Part shown: positions 22,679 to 33,396 of the stretch, in pieces
Numbering within the stretch: the first letter of the stretch is position 1
How the letters are laid out: every line of letters begins with the position of its first letter
DNA from: Arion vulgaris
Taxonomy: Eukaryota; Mollusca; Gastropoda; Stylommatophora; Arionidae
Length of the DNA: 64,000 nucleotides
Direction: 5' to 3'
Assembly: GCA_020796225.1 (NCBI GenBank)
Contig: CM036755.1
Coordinates: 82,095,150 to 82,159,149 of the forward strand
Made by a program: the position numbers and the translations under genes
The notes under the pieces: generated by a model
What the model saw: the letters and a program-made list of their open reading frames with translations, nothing else
Told to the model about the DNA's origin: nothing
The model's database searches: none

Positions 22679-22753
22679 GTCTCTGTGGCTAAGTGGTTAA
22701 GTCTTTGCCTTGTGTTCCGAAGGTTGTGAGTTCAAATCCGGACTACACCGTTC
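22679..22753 (+). mobile_element. tRNA-like SINE head (A and B boxes), not a tRNA gene
   Basis: TGGCTAAGTGG matches the pol III A box and GAGTTCAAATCC the B box, spaced as in a tRNA. The anticodon stem CCTT/AAGG is short, the acceptor and T stems do not pair well, and there is no clear anticodon loop. I read it as a decayed tRNA-derived SINE head. Its 5' half is the source type of the array at 27721. Confidence 0.65.
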
Positions 22754-22839
22754 TATTCACAAGTTAATTGTATTCAGAGACACTAAAGGAAAAATGAGCC
22801 ATATAGGAAACATGTTTGAAAAATATTGGAGCGAAGAGC

Positions 22840-24030
22840 AAGACATATAATAGAGCCCCAGTTAAGCAATAGCCAGTTTGGGTTTAGGAGGGTAAGAGCT
22901 GCACAGACGCAATATTTACACTAAGACAGATCTGCAAACAAACAATTGCATACAATCAAAGTAAACACCTTACATTTATAGACCAAGAAAAGACATTTGA
23001 TAGAGTAAACAGGTGCAAACGATGGAAGAGACTTGAAGAATATGGCGTCCAGGGACAACTATTAGGTAATATCATGGCCTTATATCAAGATAGCCAGAGT
23101 ACAGTAAGAACAACAGAAGGAATGACGACTGGTTCTCCATTACATCATGTGTTAGACAAGGTTGTGTCCTCTCACCACTACTCTTTATTGCATATATGGA
23201 TAAAATAACTCAAGAGTCAAATTCAGATAATGATGAAATAAATGAACTGCTTTTGCAGATGATCAGTGCCTGATACATCAAAATGAACAAGATCTACAAC
23301 ATCATATTGACACCTTGAACAAAAATTGTATAAATCATGACATGAAAATCAAGAACACTAAAACAGAAATAATGAATATGGGAAGAAAACATAATAATCT
23401 AGACATCCATGTCAATGGCACTAAAATAAAGCAAATGAAAGAATTCAAATACTTTGGAAGCATATTCACAGAAGACGGAAGACTAGATAGAGAGATAGAA
23501 CTAGAGTGCAAAAGCAAATGCTGTAACCTACCAGCTAGCCCCATTGTTAAGACACCCAACAATTTCACAGGCAGCTAAGCAACAGATGATCAACAGCATT
23601 TTTATACCTACTTTGTGTTACCAGAGCCAAACATGGGCATTGAGAAAAGCGCAGTCACAAAAAATATATACATGTGAAATGCGTTGCCTGCGAAAAGTTA
23701 CCAACAACACAAGAAAGGACAGAATCACTAACATCAGCATAAGAAAGAAAGTTGGCACAAAACCGTGTTTGAATTACATAGATAAACAAAGAATGAAGTG
23801 GTTTGGCCACTTAATAAGAATGCATCCAAACTCCAGTATACAGTCTTCTACAACAGAACATCGGGAAAGAAAACAAGAGAAAGACCACTGTAAAGATGGT
23901 TAGATGGCATAGCAGAATCCTGTGAAAGAGCAAAAATAACAATCACACAAGCCACCAGAACAGCGCAAGACAAAAACAAAACCACGACACTGGGCAACAA
24001 CCCGGTAGCAGTGTGACGACAAAGAAGAAG
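22840..24030 (+). mobile_element. LINE-T RT fragment
   Basis: RT blocks in order with frameshifts: SQFGFRRVRAAQT, LTFIDQEKTFDRVN (first catalytic Asp), a GSP...HH block, ADDQCLIHQNEQDL (23245-23295), FKYFGSIFTEDGRLDREIE (about 23440-23500), then a KWFGHLIRM C-terminus and the 3' end ACTGGGCAACAACCCGG at about 24000. The first ADD residue before ADD is lost to a frameshift. Confidence 0.82.
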
Positions 24031-24245
24031 AAGAAGAGACACAAAGGATTGTGTAGGAGCTACATAGTTCATGCAATATTCTCAGCAGGTGACATGCCAT
24101 TTCTGCAGAGAGAAGCTTAGCTATGTGAGATAAAACCCAGTGCAATGAAATCAATACTTAGACAGTATTTATTTTCTGACTTTATTTAACCAAAATATTG
24201 CAGTTATCATTGAAGAAGACATTTTCTACATTTTCTTCTGATCAG

Positions 24246-24381
24246 ATCATCTGTGACGTGAAGAGTGATGAGGACGATGACAAAGAAAATATTGAGTCTG
24301 CCGAAGACCCTTCAAATGTTAATGAGAACAGTCAAAATGTCAACAACAGACATAAAAATCGTCTGAGCAACATCCCACCAA
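24246..24381 (+). CDS. PTP exon: acidic linker between domains, start of domain 2
   Basis: The acceptor is TTTTCTTCTGATCAG at 24231-24245. Phase 0: IICDVKSDEDDDKENIESAE, then an Asn/Ser-rich segment and HKNRLSNIPP, the N-terminal KNR...I.P pattern of a PTP domain. It ends with one base, A, before GTAAGT at 24382. That base joins AA of the next exon. The acidic cluster has several casein kinase 2-like sites (inference). An earlier AG at 24192 would add about 17 codons; the later one has the better pyrimidine tract. Confidence 0.8.
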
Positions 24382-24489
24382 GTAAGTCAATAAGTAGTTT
24401 TGTGTTTCTCTCTGTTAGATGTATACAGTTTTTAAATGTCTTCCTTCTTTTTAATATGTCATATCGAGGAAAATGTTATTCATTATCTT

Positions 24490-24630
24490 CAAGTAAGAGA
24501 AACATGTGCTGTCTTTAGAGCAGAGATGACGGCAGTTCTTCCAGCCTTGCAGCGCATAATCAACAAGGAAGTGGCACCGCATACAATTTTGTTTCCAAGT
24601 GATTCTAGGTCCAATCTCCAAGATATGATA
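24490..24630 (+). mobile_element. LINE-J RNase H fragment
   Basis: CAVFRAEMTAVLPALQ then ILFPSDSRSNLQ resemble the Glu helix and second Asp strand of RNase H as in LINE-J. Short, in the intron after 24381. Confidence 0.5.
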
Positions 24631-24667
24631 TATTTCAGACAAAACAGACTCATCTGTTCTTCTTTTT

Positions 24668-24890
24668 TCATCACACTGTTACCGGGTTATTGCCCAGAAT
24701 AGTGGTTTTCTGTTTTTGTCTTGCGCTGCTCTAATGGCTTGGGTGATAGTTAATTTGCCTTTTGACATTCTGCTATGCCATCTAAGCATCTTTTTCATGA
24801 TCTTCCTTTTGCCTTCTTTTCTGATGTTCTGTTTAGAAGACTCCTTATACAGTGGAGTTTGGTTGCATTATTTTTTCCTACATTCTTATC
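24668..24890 (-). mobile_element. LINE-T 3' fragment
   Basis: CACACTGTTACCGGGTTATTGCCCAG, TTGTCTTGCGCTGCTCTAATG and TCTGATGTTCTGTTTAGAAG, shared with 37680-37915 and, reversed, 23925-24010 and 58780-58865. Confidence 0.75.
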
Positions 24891-25072
24891 TAAGAAATGA
24901 AACTCAATATTGTGTTGTAGATCACACAAACATAATTGATCCTGCAGTAGATCTCAGTCCACAACATCACTCTTAGAGACAGATAAGCTAACAACGACTA
25001 GAGGAAAACTGGAACAGCCTCAATTATTACAGAGCTGCAAAACATTTAAGACATTCCTGAAGCAATCTGGTA

Positions 25073-25340
25073 CTGTAGTTTTACAAAATACAAATACAAT
25101 GACAATACACAGCAACGTTTTGACCAAAAGGCCGTTATCAAGCAAACGATACAACAGGAGTGACGAATTTCATAGCACACTACATAAAAACATTCAAACG
25201 ATCACAAAATCGTTTTTGTCGTAGTCTATATGTAGTGTGCTGTGAAATTCATCACTTCTGTTGTATCGTTTGCTTAATAAAGGCTTTATGGGCGAAACGT
25301 AGTTGTGTATTGTCATTGTTTTGATTTTGTAAAACTACAG
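25073..25340. mobile_element. Foldback element with about 110-bp inverted arms
   Basis: The left arm 25073-25186 starts CTGTAGTTTTACAAAATAC; the right arm 25230-25340 is its reverse complement, ending TTTTGTAAAACTACAG. The loop is about 43 bp. The arms carry GTTGTATCGTTTGCTT and an AAGGCC/GGGCGAAACG motif. A half copy is at 44995-45140. No coding capacity. Confidence 0.85.
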
Positions 25341-25349
25341 ACTTTATTA

Positions 25350-26025
25350 CATGTTCCCCTATATTGTTAGCCTTTCTCTTGACGAGGAAATCAACGCTCG
25401 TATAAGGAGTGCCGCTACTACATTCGGCAAACTATCAAAGCGAGCGTGGGACAACAAAAAATTGACATTGCAGACGAAGACTCAAATATATCGAGCCTGT
25501 GTAATTAGTTCTTTACTATATGGCTCAGAAACATGGACAGCCTACTCAAGACACGAGAGGAGACTTAACATCTTTCACCTTCGATGTCTCCGCAAGATTA
25601 TGAACATCAGGTGGTACGACAAGATAACCAACTCTGAAGTACTGCAAAGTGCAAATCTGCCTTCCATAATGGGCATGCTCAGCAGTAGACGACTAAGATG
25701 GTTGGGACATGTGAGAAGAATGGAAACTTATCGCATATCAAAACAAATGTTGTTCTGTGAACTTTCGGAAGGAAAGAGGCACCAGGGCAGACCACTGCTC
25801 AGATATAAAGATGTCTGCAAAACCTCAATGAAAAACTGTTCTATAGATCCCAGCACATGGGAGGGACTAGCTGATGACAGAGTTGTGTGGAAAGCCAAAT
25901 TACGGAAGGGCGCAGAGTCTTTTGAGAAGAGACTTATGTACGAGCTGAACAACAAGAGAAAAGCGAAAAATCAGAAGTTGTCACAGTAAAACACTTGCCT
26001 ATTGACCGTCTGTAAAGATGAAAAG
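25350..26025 (+). mobile_element. LINE-K RT C-terminal fragment, open frame
   Basis: Open for 212 codons (25351-25989): DEEINARIRSAATTFGKLSK, ACVISSLLYGSETW, LRCLRKIMNIRWYDKI, LRWLGHVRRM, HQGRPLLRYKDVCKTSMKNC. This is the region after the RT thumb in LINEs of this type. The zinc finger of other LINE-K copies is missing; the frame ends in a basic stretch. Confidence 0.8.
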
Positions 26026-26189
26026 GGCCATACAATCCATGAAAATAAATTGGATGATCCATAAAGTAAATAAAGATGACAAGCCAGAGATTATAATCAG
26101 ACTCAGCAAAAGTTAATATATTCACTATCAAATGGAAAAATATGAGGATGTCGAATTAATTTATTTTTCTTTACATTTTCCTTCCATTG

Positions 26190-26455
26190 ATATACGAGGC
26201 TACAAATGGGAAAGAGAAAATTTAGGTGTTTTGAACATATAAAAAAACACGAAGGGCTAGAGAAGACCGTCATGAAAAGAAGAATACCGGCGAAGAGAAG
26301 AAAAGAAAGAACATGGAGAAGATGGATTCAGGATGTAACTGATGGTTTGAACATGACCACTGCAGAGGCAGGTCATCTGGACTACGAGAGAGATAAATTC
26401 CGAAGGACTGTTGGGGTGGCAAAGTTCTGCTCAGAACAAGCTATTTGTTGATAAT
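26190..26455 (+). mobile_element. LINE-S C-terminal fragment
   Basis: FEHIKKHEGLEKTVMKRRIP, RRWIQDVTDGLNMTTAEAGH, FRRTVGVAKFCSEQAIC, stop. This is the cleanest copy of the LINE-S C-terminus here and the key to the origin of the 60-bp satellite. Confidence 0.82.
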
Positions 26456-26529
26456 ATATGAGAAAGTTTTTTCATGAACAAACAAATCCTTACAAAAAAA
26501 TTAAACAACTAAATAAAGTATGGAATGAA

Positions 26530-27000
26530 ACTGATAGAAAACAAAGATAAGAATACTAAGTGCTTGCATATTCCCAGTGGCAACGTATGGGTGGAAAGCA
26601 TGAACATTTAACAAGACAGTGGAAAAACATGTGTGTATTTTTGAATATTAGTCTTACAGAAGAATCCTCCATATATCATTGATAGAAAAGAGAACAAATA
26701 AATCTATCCAGAAATAACTGAAAGTCAAATAAAACTGGCTAATGCTACGAATAAGAGTGAAAAAATGGAAGTATTTTGAATATTATAAAGAGAAACGAAG
26801 GGTTGGAGAAGACCTGTATGGAAGTAGGCATTCCGGCAATAATGAAGACCACGGAGAAGATGGATTCAGGATGTAACTGATAAGTTGATCATGACAGATG
26901 CTTAAGCGGAACATCTAGCATACGAGAGAGAGAGAAATTCCAAAATGACTGTTAGTGTGGCAAAGTTCTGCTCAGGACAAGCTATTTGATCATGATGATG
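26530..27000 (+). mobile_element. LINE-S C-terminal fragment, decayed
   Basis: Repeats the order of the previous element: VATYGWKA-like residues (26580), HGEKNGRI-like linker, KRNEGLEKTCMEVGIP (26800), RRWIQDVTDKLIMT (26860), AKFCSGQAI, then an ATGATGATG tail. Frameshifted. Confidence 0.75.
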
Positions 27001-27106
27001 ATGTATGTATCAATTAAACTTCATAGTTGTCAATGGAATATTATGTAATAATATATTATTTTCTAGATAAATCAATTAACTATTATCCAATACTAACAAA
27101 TGGTAC

Positions 27107-27410
27107 TTAACTCTTTCCATGCGGAGTTATTTCCTCAATTTTTAAGCAGTTAATTCAAGGGAGGTAAAAAAAAACATCCCAACTACTCATCAATAAAAAA
27201 CATATACATATATATTATATACTAAATTGAAGAAAAGTGGGCAACCCAATAGAATAACATAGTTGAAAAGTAGTATAAGTAAAACAGTAGAAATAAAACT
27301 AGAAAGACTTCTTATAAGGGAAGCAACTCTATGACGCAGTGTGCGGCTAATAGCGTTCAATGGGCTTTCGCCGTGGCGCAGTGTGCAGCTTAAAGTGTGG
27401 AAAGAGTTAA
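27107..27410. mobile_element. TTAA-flanked MITE (about 300 bp)
   Basis: Ends are TTAACTCTTTCCATGCG at 27107 and the reverse complement form GTGTGGAAAGAGTTAA at 27410. The 13-bp terminal repeats start at TTAA, as in elements that target TTAA (piggyBac or Kolobok type). No coding capacity. Confidence 0.65.
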
Positions 27411-27720
27411 AGATGTTGTGCAATTTTTTTCCTCCAAATAATTGAATCTGATTTGCAGACACAATTGGTGTAAAAATTGTATTAAAAATTCAACAAACCA
27501 TCAGATTCTGATTTTTATTAGACAATTAATGTATTTATTCTGGTGAAAATCAGGTAGTATATCCAATATCAAAAAGAGAGAAACAGTAACACTTGCAGCC
27601 TTGTTAGTAGTTACATTATTAATAAGCTGTTGGCACATTCATTCCACTTCCTACAAACATATTGAAAAAGCCTGAATATATAAACTTGGTTTTTCACTGG
27701 ATTAAAATGACAACTACATG

Positions 27721-28058
27721 TTTCACTCTCAGTTTCTGTGGCGTAGAGGTAAAGTGCTTGTCTCTTGTGTTCACTCTCAGTTTCTGTGGCGTAGAGGTAA
27801 AGTGCTTGTCTCTTGTGTTCACTCTCAGTTTCTGTGGTGTAGAGGTAAAGTGCTTGTCTCTTGTGTTCACTCTCAGTTTCTGTGGCGTAGAGGTAAAGTG
27901 CTTGTCTCTTGTGTTCACTCTCAGTTTCTGTGGCGTAGAGGTAAAGTGCTTGTCTCTTGTGTTCACTCTCAGTTTCTGTGGCGTAGAGGTAAAGTGCTTG
28001 TCTCTTGTGTTCACTCTCAGTTTCTGTGGTGTAGAGGTAAAGTGCTTGTCTCTTGTGA
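27721..28058. repeat. 48-bp tandem array, 7 copies, each with a tRNA-like A box
   Basis: The unit contains TCAGTTTCTGTGGCGTAGAG and GTAAAGTGCTTGTCTCTTGT. TGGCGTAGAGG fits the pol III A box. The unit aligns with the 5' half of the tRNA-like head at 22683 (TCTGTGGCTAAGTGGTTAAG). Copies are almost identical, C/T at one position, so expansion is recent. All six frames stay open because 48 is a multiple of 3. No gene is called. Confidence 0.95.
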
Positions 28059-28349
28059 TTACTCATTTCTGGGGAGGAAGTGTGTCCTTGTAGAAAGTTG
28101 CCGTCGTTCCCTAATTGAGCCATCTGGATATTTTTCCTCGTCCTGACTAAGGAGTTCATGAACTTCTGCCGAGATCTTCCTGTGGGCTATCACAATCACA
28201 GTATGTGATCAACTTTGCTATTGAAGACCACATTCCTACTGTAATTCTGTAGTTTTGCTGAAACAGTCAAGTAACCATTTTCAATTTGGAAGACTAAAGA
28301 ACTAAACTGAAGTCCTGTTTCATATTTTCTAAATGGTATATGTTAAACT

Positions 28350-28875
28350 AAATTAAAGGAAGGCCGAGCTTTACCTTTGCAAAAATTAAAAGAACTAACA
28401 AACCTATGGAAGGGAACTGACATAAGAACAAAACTAAAGTGTTTAAGAACCTGTGTTTTTTCCTTGGTAATTGGCAACATGGTTGTGAGACATGGTCCAT
28501 TGACAAAGCAGCAGAGAAGATCATCAATGCCTTTGAATGCAAATGTTGCGGAGAAGTTCTTAAAATATTATGGACACAGATGAGAATAAACGCTTCTGTT
28601 CTACGTCAGCTTGATGTTAAAGAGAGTTGGCTATTAAGGAATATATAAACAAGGCAAATTAAATATTTTGAATACATCAAACGACATAAGTGCCTGGAGG
28701 AGATAATACTGGAAAGAACGATGCCTGGAAGAACAGCAAGTGGAAGACCTAGGCGATGATGGATTCAGGACTGTGCTGATGCTCGAGGCATCTAGCAGAG
28801 AATAGAGAGTTTTTCAGGACTGCTGTCATGGGAGCCAAGTTCCAGAAGGGACAAGCTTCTTGATGATGATGATGT
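28350..28875 (+). mobile_element. LINE-S-like RT C-terminal fragment
   Basis: TDIRTKLKCLRTCVFS, a CETWSIDKAAEKIINAFECK block, a FEYIKRHKCLEEIILERTMP block, then RRWIQDCADA-like residues and a GATGATGATGATG tail just 46 bp before the next exon. Several stops. Confidence 0.75.
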
Positions 28876-28920
28876 GTTAAAGTGAGCAATTTTTATCTTT
28901 TTTTATTACTTTTACTCCAG

Positions 28921-28994
28921 AAATCCTGTATGTACCAGTATTACAGTGTGAGACAGACTATTTGGGAGATTACATCAATGCTGTTTTTATCCCG
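28921..28994 (+). CDS. PTP exon: domain 2 N-terminal strand
   Basis: The acceptor is TTACTTTTACTCCAG. The first two bases AA complete Lys with A of the previous exon. Then ILYVPVLQCETDYLGDYINAVFIP, where DYINAVF is the highly conserved substrate-loop block of PTP domains. The donor is CCCG|GTAAAA at 28995, phase 0. Only 74 bp. Confidence 0.9.
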
Positions 28995-29094
28995 GTAAAA
29001 GAATACATTAATGTTGTATATGTCCCAGTAAGACATTACATTCATTCCGTATTTATTCTATTAATAGATTACATGCTCACTTTATTTGTCCAAG

Positions 29095-29450
29095 GTCAGA
29101 AATAGAAATAAAAGAAAGCTCACCACGTCTGAAATTAAATGTTTGAGGAAGGAAGTGGCAGTAACCAGGAAAGATAAACTATGAAATGAGGACATCAGAA
29201 GTAGAGTGGGCATAACTTCATGAACCAAATACATTGAAAGACAACAAATGCAATGGTTTGTACATTTAATGAGAATGGAATATAACCAACCACTAATAAC
29301 AGCATACAATAAAATGAGATCAAGAACCAGAGCCAAGGTAAGACCAAGAAATAGATGGATAGACAATATCAAGACCACACTAGATAAACACGGATATAAC
29401 ACAACAATAAACAATTCAAGAAACAGGAAACACCAATATATAATATCAAA
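29095..29450 (+). mobile_element. LINE-E RT C-terminal fragment
   Basis: Contains MQWFVHLMRMEYNQPL, then a long basic stretch (RTRAKVRPRNRWIDNIKTTL), the usual RT C-terminal arrangement. Confidence 0.65.
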
Positions 29451-29459
29451 ATAAATAAC

Positions 29460-30052
29460 ACAGCACTGAAACAAGTCCCATCGATTCAAGTACCTGGGAA
29501 CACTCCTGACATCAGATGGCAGGTGTAAAACAGAGATTAGAAGTAGAATAGCTCAAGCAAAAGCATCTGTTATGAAAATGAAAACACACTATGTGTGAAT
29601 TCACTACCAATGACACTGCGAAAACTAATACTGCAGTGCTATATTGATCCAATACTTCTGTATAGCAGCGAATCATGGACAATGAATAAACAATCAATAC
29701 GGTCATTGAAGCCACAGAGATGTGGTTTTACAGAAGAATACTGAAAATTCCATGGACAGTGAAGAAAACAAATGAGGATGTTTTAAATCAGGCCTGCACA
29801 CAAAGAAATCTTATCAAAAGAATAAGAATCCGACAATCAAGTTTCTTCGGGCATATAATGCGAAGAGAAGGTTTAGAACATTAGGTGACTACAGGTAAAT
29901 GTCAGGGAAGGAGAGATCGCAGCAGACAGAGGGAGAAGATGTTGGATAGCCTGACATCATGGTTAGACACAAGATCCACGTCAGAACTGATTACATGCAC
30001 CAAGCAGAGAGAGTTGTGGAGAGACATGATCGCCTACGCTACTTAATTGATG
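29460..30052 (+). mobile_element. LINE-D RT C-terminal fragment
   Basis: RFKYLGTLLTSDGRCKTEIR-like thumb block (29485-29550, frameshifted), YSSESWTMNKQS, MWFYRRILKIPWTVKK, FFGHIMRREGLE, then RERQREKMLDSLTSWL. The longest LINE-D copy. Confidence 0.75.
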
Positions 30053-30585
30053 GATAACACATCAAGGGTGACTCATCTGGCCCTGGAATGCAAATAAAGC
30101 TCCCACACCTACACTTAACGGCAAGAGTGGACAAATAATTTCATCATTCACCTGGGAAAAGTCAATAGACAATATAAATGATGTTTTTGTCTCAATAAGA
30201 GACAAAGTCTATTTTTTTGGTTCCAGTAAGTGAGTACCACAATAAGTTCAGCAGAAGAGGTGCATCTGTACACAGGCTCTGAAAGATGGTATGAGAAATG
30301 GTAAAGACAACATGCTGACATTGAATGATTGCGTATAAAATAGCATTTGAATGCACAAAATAGCTTATTGCATGGACAAAACGTTACTTGAAAGACGTGC
30401 ACTGTTCATTGTTTTTCCATTACTTTCCACTCGATCACTTCTATATAATCCGGAAACTACTTAAAAGCGAAGTGTAAACCATAACTGACACATATCATCT
30501 TGGTTTTTATTAGAAATAGAAGTGAAACCAAGAGAGCACAAATAATATCCATCATGGATGCTACATAAATCATCTCTTGAGACTC
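30053..30585. other. Intron sequence, nothing recognised
   Basis: No repeat match within the window and no credible frame. Confidence 0.4.
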
Positions 30586-30587
30586 AT

Positions 30588-30745
30588 CATCATCAGGTGC
30601 CATGCCGGCTGGTGTAGGTGATCATGGATCTCCACAAATCTCTGTCTGGTGTTTTCTATCATCCCAGATGTTAACTTTCTACCGTGCCATGAAGTCAGGC
30701 TATCCAACATTTTCTCTCTCTGTCTTCCTCTGTCTCGACTACTCT
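30588..30745 (-). mobile_element. LINE-D 3' end fragment
   Basis: CATCATCATCAGGTGCCATGCCGGCTGG, then ATCTCTGTCTGGTGTTTTCT and CTATCCAACATTTTCTC are the reverse of the 46600-46762 end. 5' truncated. Confidence 0.75.
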
Positions 30746-30844
30746 CGATTTTACCTTATTTTATCTCAATTTTATCTCAATATTAACAGGATTTATATCA
30801 TTGTAATATGAACTTGTGGTCATTTTGTTTTTAATTTCCCACAG

Positions 30845-30982
30845 AGTTTCAGGAAACAGAATCAACAATTTCTGACACAGTTACCACTTCCAACAACTGT
30901 TATTGATTTCTGGCGTCTAGTCACACAGTACAATGTGTCCTTGATTGTATCATTTGAGGATGATCTGAAGTCTACTGATCAG
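30845..30982 (+). CDS. PTP exon: domain 2 core
   Basis: The acceptor is TTAATTTCCCACAG. Phase 0, 46 codons: SFRKQNQQFLTQLPLPTTVI, DFWRLVTQYNVSLIVSFEDD, LKSTDQ. It matches the family block FIxTQxPLPxTVxDFWRLV. The donor is CAG|GTAATT at 30983, phase 0. Confidence 0.95.
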
Positions 30983-31159
30983 GTAATTATTGCTTACAAA
31001 GATGGGAGTAACAAATTAGTGTCCTTAAATAGTGACAGACTTCTTTTCCTTCTGCTACCGCACGCTGTGAATTCGGGAGTTAGCCATTATACCTGGTATG
31101 GTGCTTCTGAATAGTTACAGTCTAGCTTATTGGTTCCAAATTGATGTGGCATGTCCCAC

Positions 31160-31290
31160 TAGGTTCAGCCGAGTGGTTATTGATTGTAAAAATTAGAACC
31201 ACTGTTACCGTCCACGCTTGTCGTAAGAGATGACTAAGGAGGTTTGGACTGGGGTAGCTACCCCACCACATAAAAATAAACATTAGATTT
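31160..31290 (+). mobile_element. SINE-V 5' part
   Basis: CCGAGTGGTTATTGATTG, TTAGAACCACTGTTACCG, CTTGTCGTAAGAGATGACTA, GGTAGCTACCCCACCA: head and core, with the 3' part lost at the junction to LINE-J. Confidence 0.75.
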
Positions 31291-31294
31291 CGAC

Positions 31295-31840
31295 AGAAAT
31301 CACAACAAATTAAAGGAAAATGGGACTAACGACTCACCTCTTTCAACCTGGAAGAGGGAAGACTCAAGAACATCCAGTGCATTCTGAGTGATTCATTGCG
31401 AATGATCCGCAAGGTAGAGGATGGTTTGGTGCGCAGGCAATGGACTGAATCGCTACAAGCGTCAACACTTTGCAGAATCACACTTATCTTCATTCCGGGG
31501 CACATGGGTGTCGTTGGCAATGAGAGAGCAGACAGGCTGGCTGGCTCTGCCACCATATCAGAAGGCCAGCCAATGGATAGAGCTGATATTTTTAACGCCC
31601 TCATAGTGTTGCCGCAAATAAGATTTTCATTTAAACCAATCCACGTCAGCTACTAGATTGCAGGAACTGGGTTTGAAGATTGGAGTAGCAAAAAAAGAAC
31701 AGCATAACAGGTATGTAAGTAGGTTCATCAATCAAAATCGAACTGGTACGGTCAGTTGCTGGATGCTGTTGGAGATATTGCGAAGGAGATCGGAGCACCT
31801 ATGGACATGACCGGAGTGCAATGAAGATATTCCAAACTGA
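31295..31840 (+). mobile_element. LINE-J RNase H and 3' end
   Basis: ILSDSLRMIRKVEDGLVRRQ (Asp strand), IFIPGHMGVVGNERADRLAG (His and Asp), GQPMDRADIFNALI, then the 3' end GGAGCACCTATGGACATG and GAAGATATTCCAAACTGAAAC. 5' truncated. Confidence 0.82.
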
Positions 31841-32039
31841 AACTGAATTATAATCGTAATTTGATCTACATTTTGGGACACAGCACTTACTAGGCATCGT
31901 TATTTTGTTGTTATGTTTACTAAAGAAGTCCGTTTGTGCCTGTATGTTTACTAAAGAGTCAATATGTTTACTAAATACATTAAAATACTCCGCCTAACCC
32001 ACCATCTTGACAAATGGTGCGAAGTGGCCATTATTTACG

Positions 32040-32125
32040 AAGGCCACAGCTCAGATCACATATAAATGACACAGAGTGGTTGACAAGTGGTCAATGTGGA
32101 GCGTTCGAAGAAGAAGAAGATGAAG
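32040..32125 (+). mobile_element. SINE-A 3' end fragment
   Basis: GCTCAGATCACATATAAATGAC, GAGTGGTTGACAAGTGGTC, GAGCGTTCGAAGAAGAAGAAG: the last 85 bp of SINE-A with its tail. Confidence 0.82.
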
Positions 32126-32196
32126 TTATAGCAATAAATGGAATAAATGTAAATAAACAACATAGACTTATTAAATATGGGATTATTTTTTTCCAG

Positions 32197-32340
32197 ACAA
32201 TTGGAGAATACCTACCTTCAAATGATAATCAAGCAGTGACATTTTCTATGTTTGAGTTGGAAACAATTGCAATCTCTACAAACAAGTTATGGCAACAAAA
32301 AAAAGTAACTGTTAGTGCCAAATTGTCAACATCTGCTGCT
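32197..32340 (+). CDS. PTP exon: domain 2, TIGEYLP block
   Basis: The acceptor is ATTATTTTTTTCCAG. Phase 0, 48 codons: TIGEYLPSNDNQAVTFSMFE, a beta-rich stretch with KVTVSAKL. It corresponds to the x-Y-W/L-P segment of PTP domains. The donor is GCT|GTAAGT at 32341, phase 0. Confidence 0.92.
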
Positions 32341-32454
32341 GTAAGTTTCTGACCATAGATTTTGAAAGTATCAGAACATTTTAAAAGGAATATGAATTTG
32401 CCTTGTTGTCTGCTAGTAACTATCTTCTCTTCATGAACCGTTTGACGCATAAGG

Positions 32455-32800
32455 CATCCACAAGAGATTTTCATTGCTGCCATTCTGCCGCCTTTTTACT
32501 AATTGTTTCAACTGTCAGACCACAAGTTTTTCTACACAGTTCTTCTCAATATTTCCTTTGGATGTCCAGGCCTTATTTTCCCATCCGCTGTCCACCTGAG
32601 AGCTGTTCTAATCAATGTCTCTACTGGAATCATACGACATATATGACATATCCACCTCCCTCTTAACCTTTCAACGATGGTCTCCAGTGATGCACAGTTT
32701 GTTCATGTTATCAGCTCTTCATTTGTTATTGTAGAATATTTGCAGGATTCTTCTTGAACATTTATTTTGAAATTTCTCCAGCTTGTGTACATTTTGAGTC
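32455..32800 (-). mobile_element. LINE-R/W-like RT C-terminal fragment
   Basis: The minus strand gives, with shifts, RTALRWTADGK-like residues, an RPGHPKE-type basic block and LKQLVKRRQNG, like the C-terminus of LINE-R at 17930-18100. Confidence 0.6.
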
Positions 32801-33069
32801 ATTTTCTAGCACAGGGAGGACCCCCTATGCTATTTTTGGTCCTGGATAGAGAAGTAAAAACAGGTTCACAGAAACCGAAAGTTCTGGCCTATGGGTCTGT
32901 AGGTCTCTAACTGTTACAATGTACTCATGCTCTAAAGCAAAAAGATTGATTTAGAAAATGGTTGATATAGAGCTAACAAAGAAGAAGATGACAGTATAAT
33001 GTTATTATTACAAACCATGTATTCAGATCACTGTGATATTAAAACAAACATTTAGTTTTAAATTAGTAG

Positions 33070-33396
33070 TATGTTCTGCCTGAGTGGTTACTGGGGCCCA
33101 AATTAGGGGTGTAACGAATATAACCACTGTTACCTGCCACGCATGTCGTAAGAAGCGTCTAAGGAGGTTGCGCTCAGGGCTAGATACCCGATCCTGTAAA
33201 AAAACATTAGATAGCTACAGAAACCACAACCAGGACAATTCATAGTTCGCCACCCAGGGAAGAGGGTGGGACCCCGAAAGGATGGCTCATGGCAAGAAAA
33301 TGGGGAGATAGTGGAGAGATCTGGAAAAGATTGCATAGCATAGGTCGCTGGAAGCCCTTGGTTGCTGACCTATGCTAGGGACGAAGGGTGAAGAAG
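33070..33396 (+). mobile_element. SINE-V, long subfamily
   Basis: CTGAGTGGTTACTGGGGCCC head, CCACGCATGTCGTAAGAAGC core, then a 3' half with GAGATAGTGGAGAGATCTGG and AGCCCTTGGTTGCTGAC, ending GGGTGAAGAAGAAG. The same 3' half is at 50995-51110. The tail runs directly into the 65-bp array. Confidence 0.85.

Noticed and set aside
22679..22753. tRNA gene
   Set aside because: A and B boxes fit, but stems do not pair properly and there is no clear anticodon.
27611..28159. Open frames of 106-182 codons on both strands
   Set aside because: All frames stay open because seven near-identical 48-bp units contain no stop; no sign of selection.
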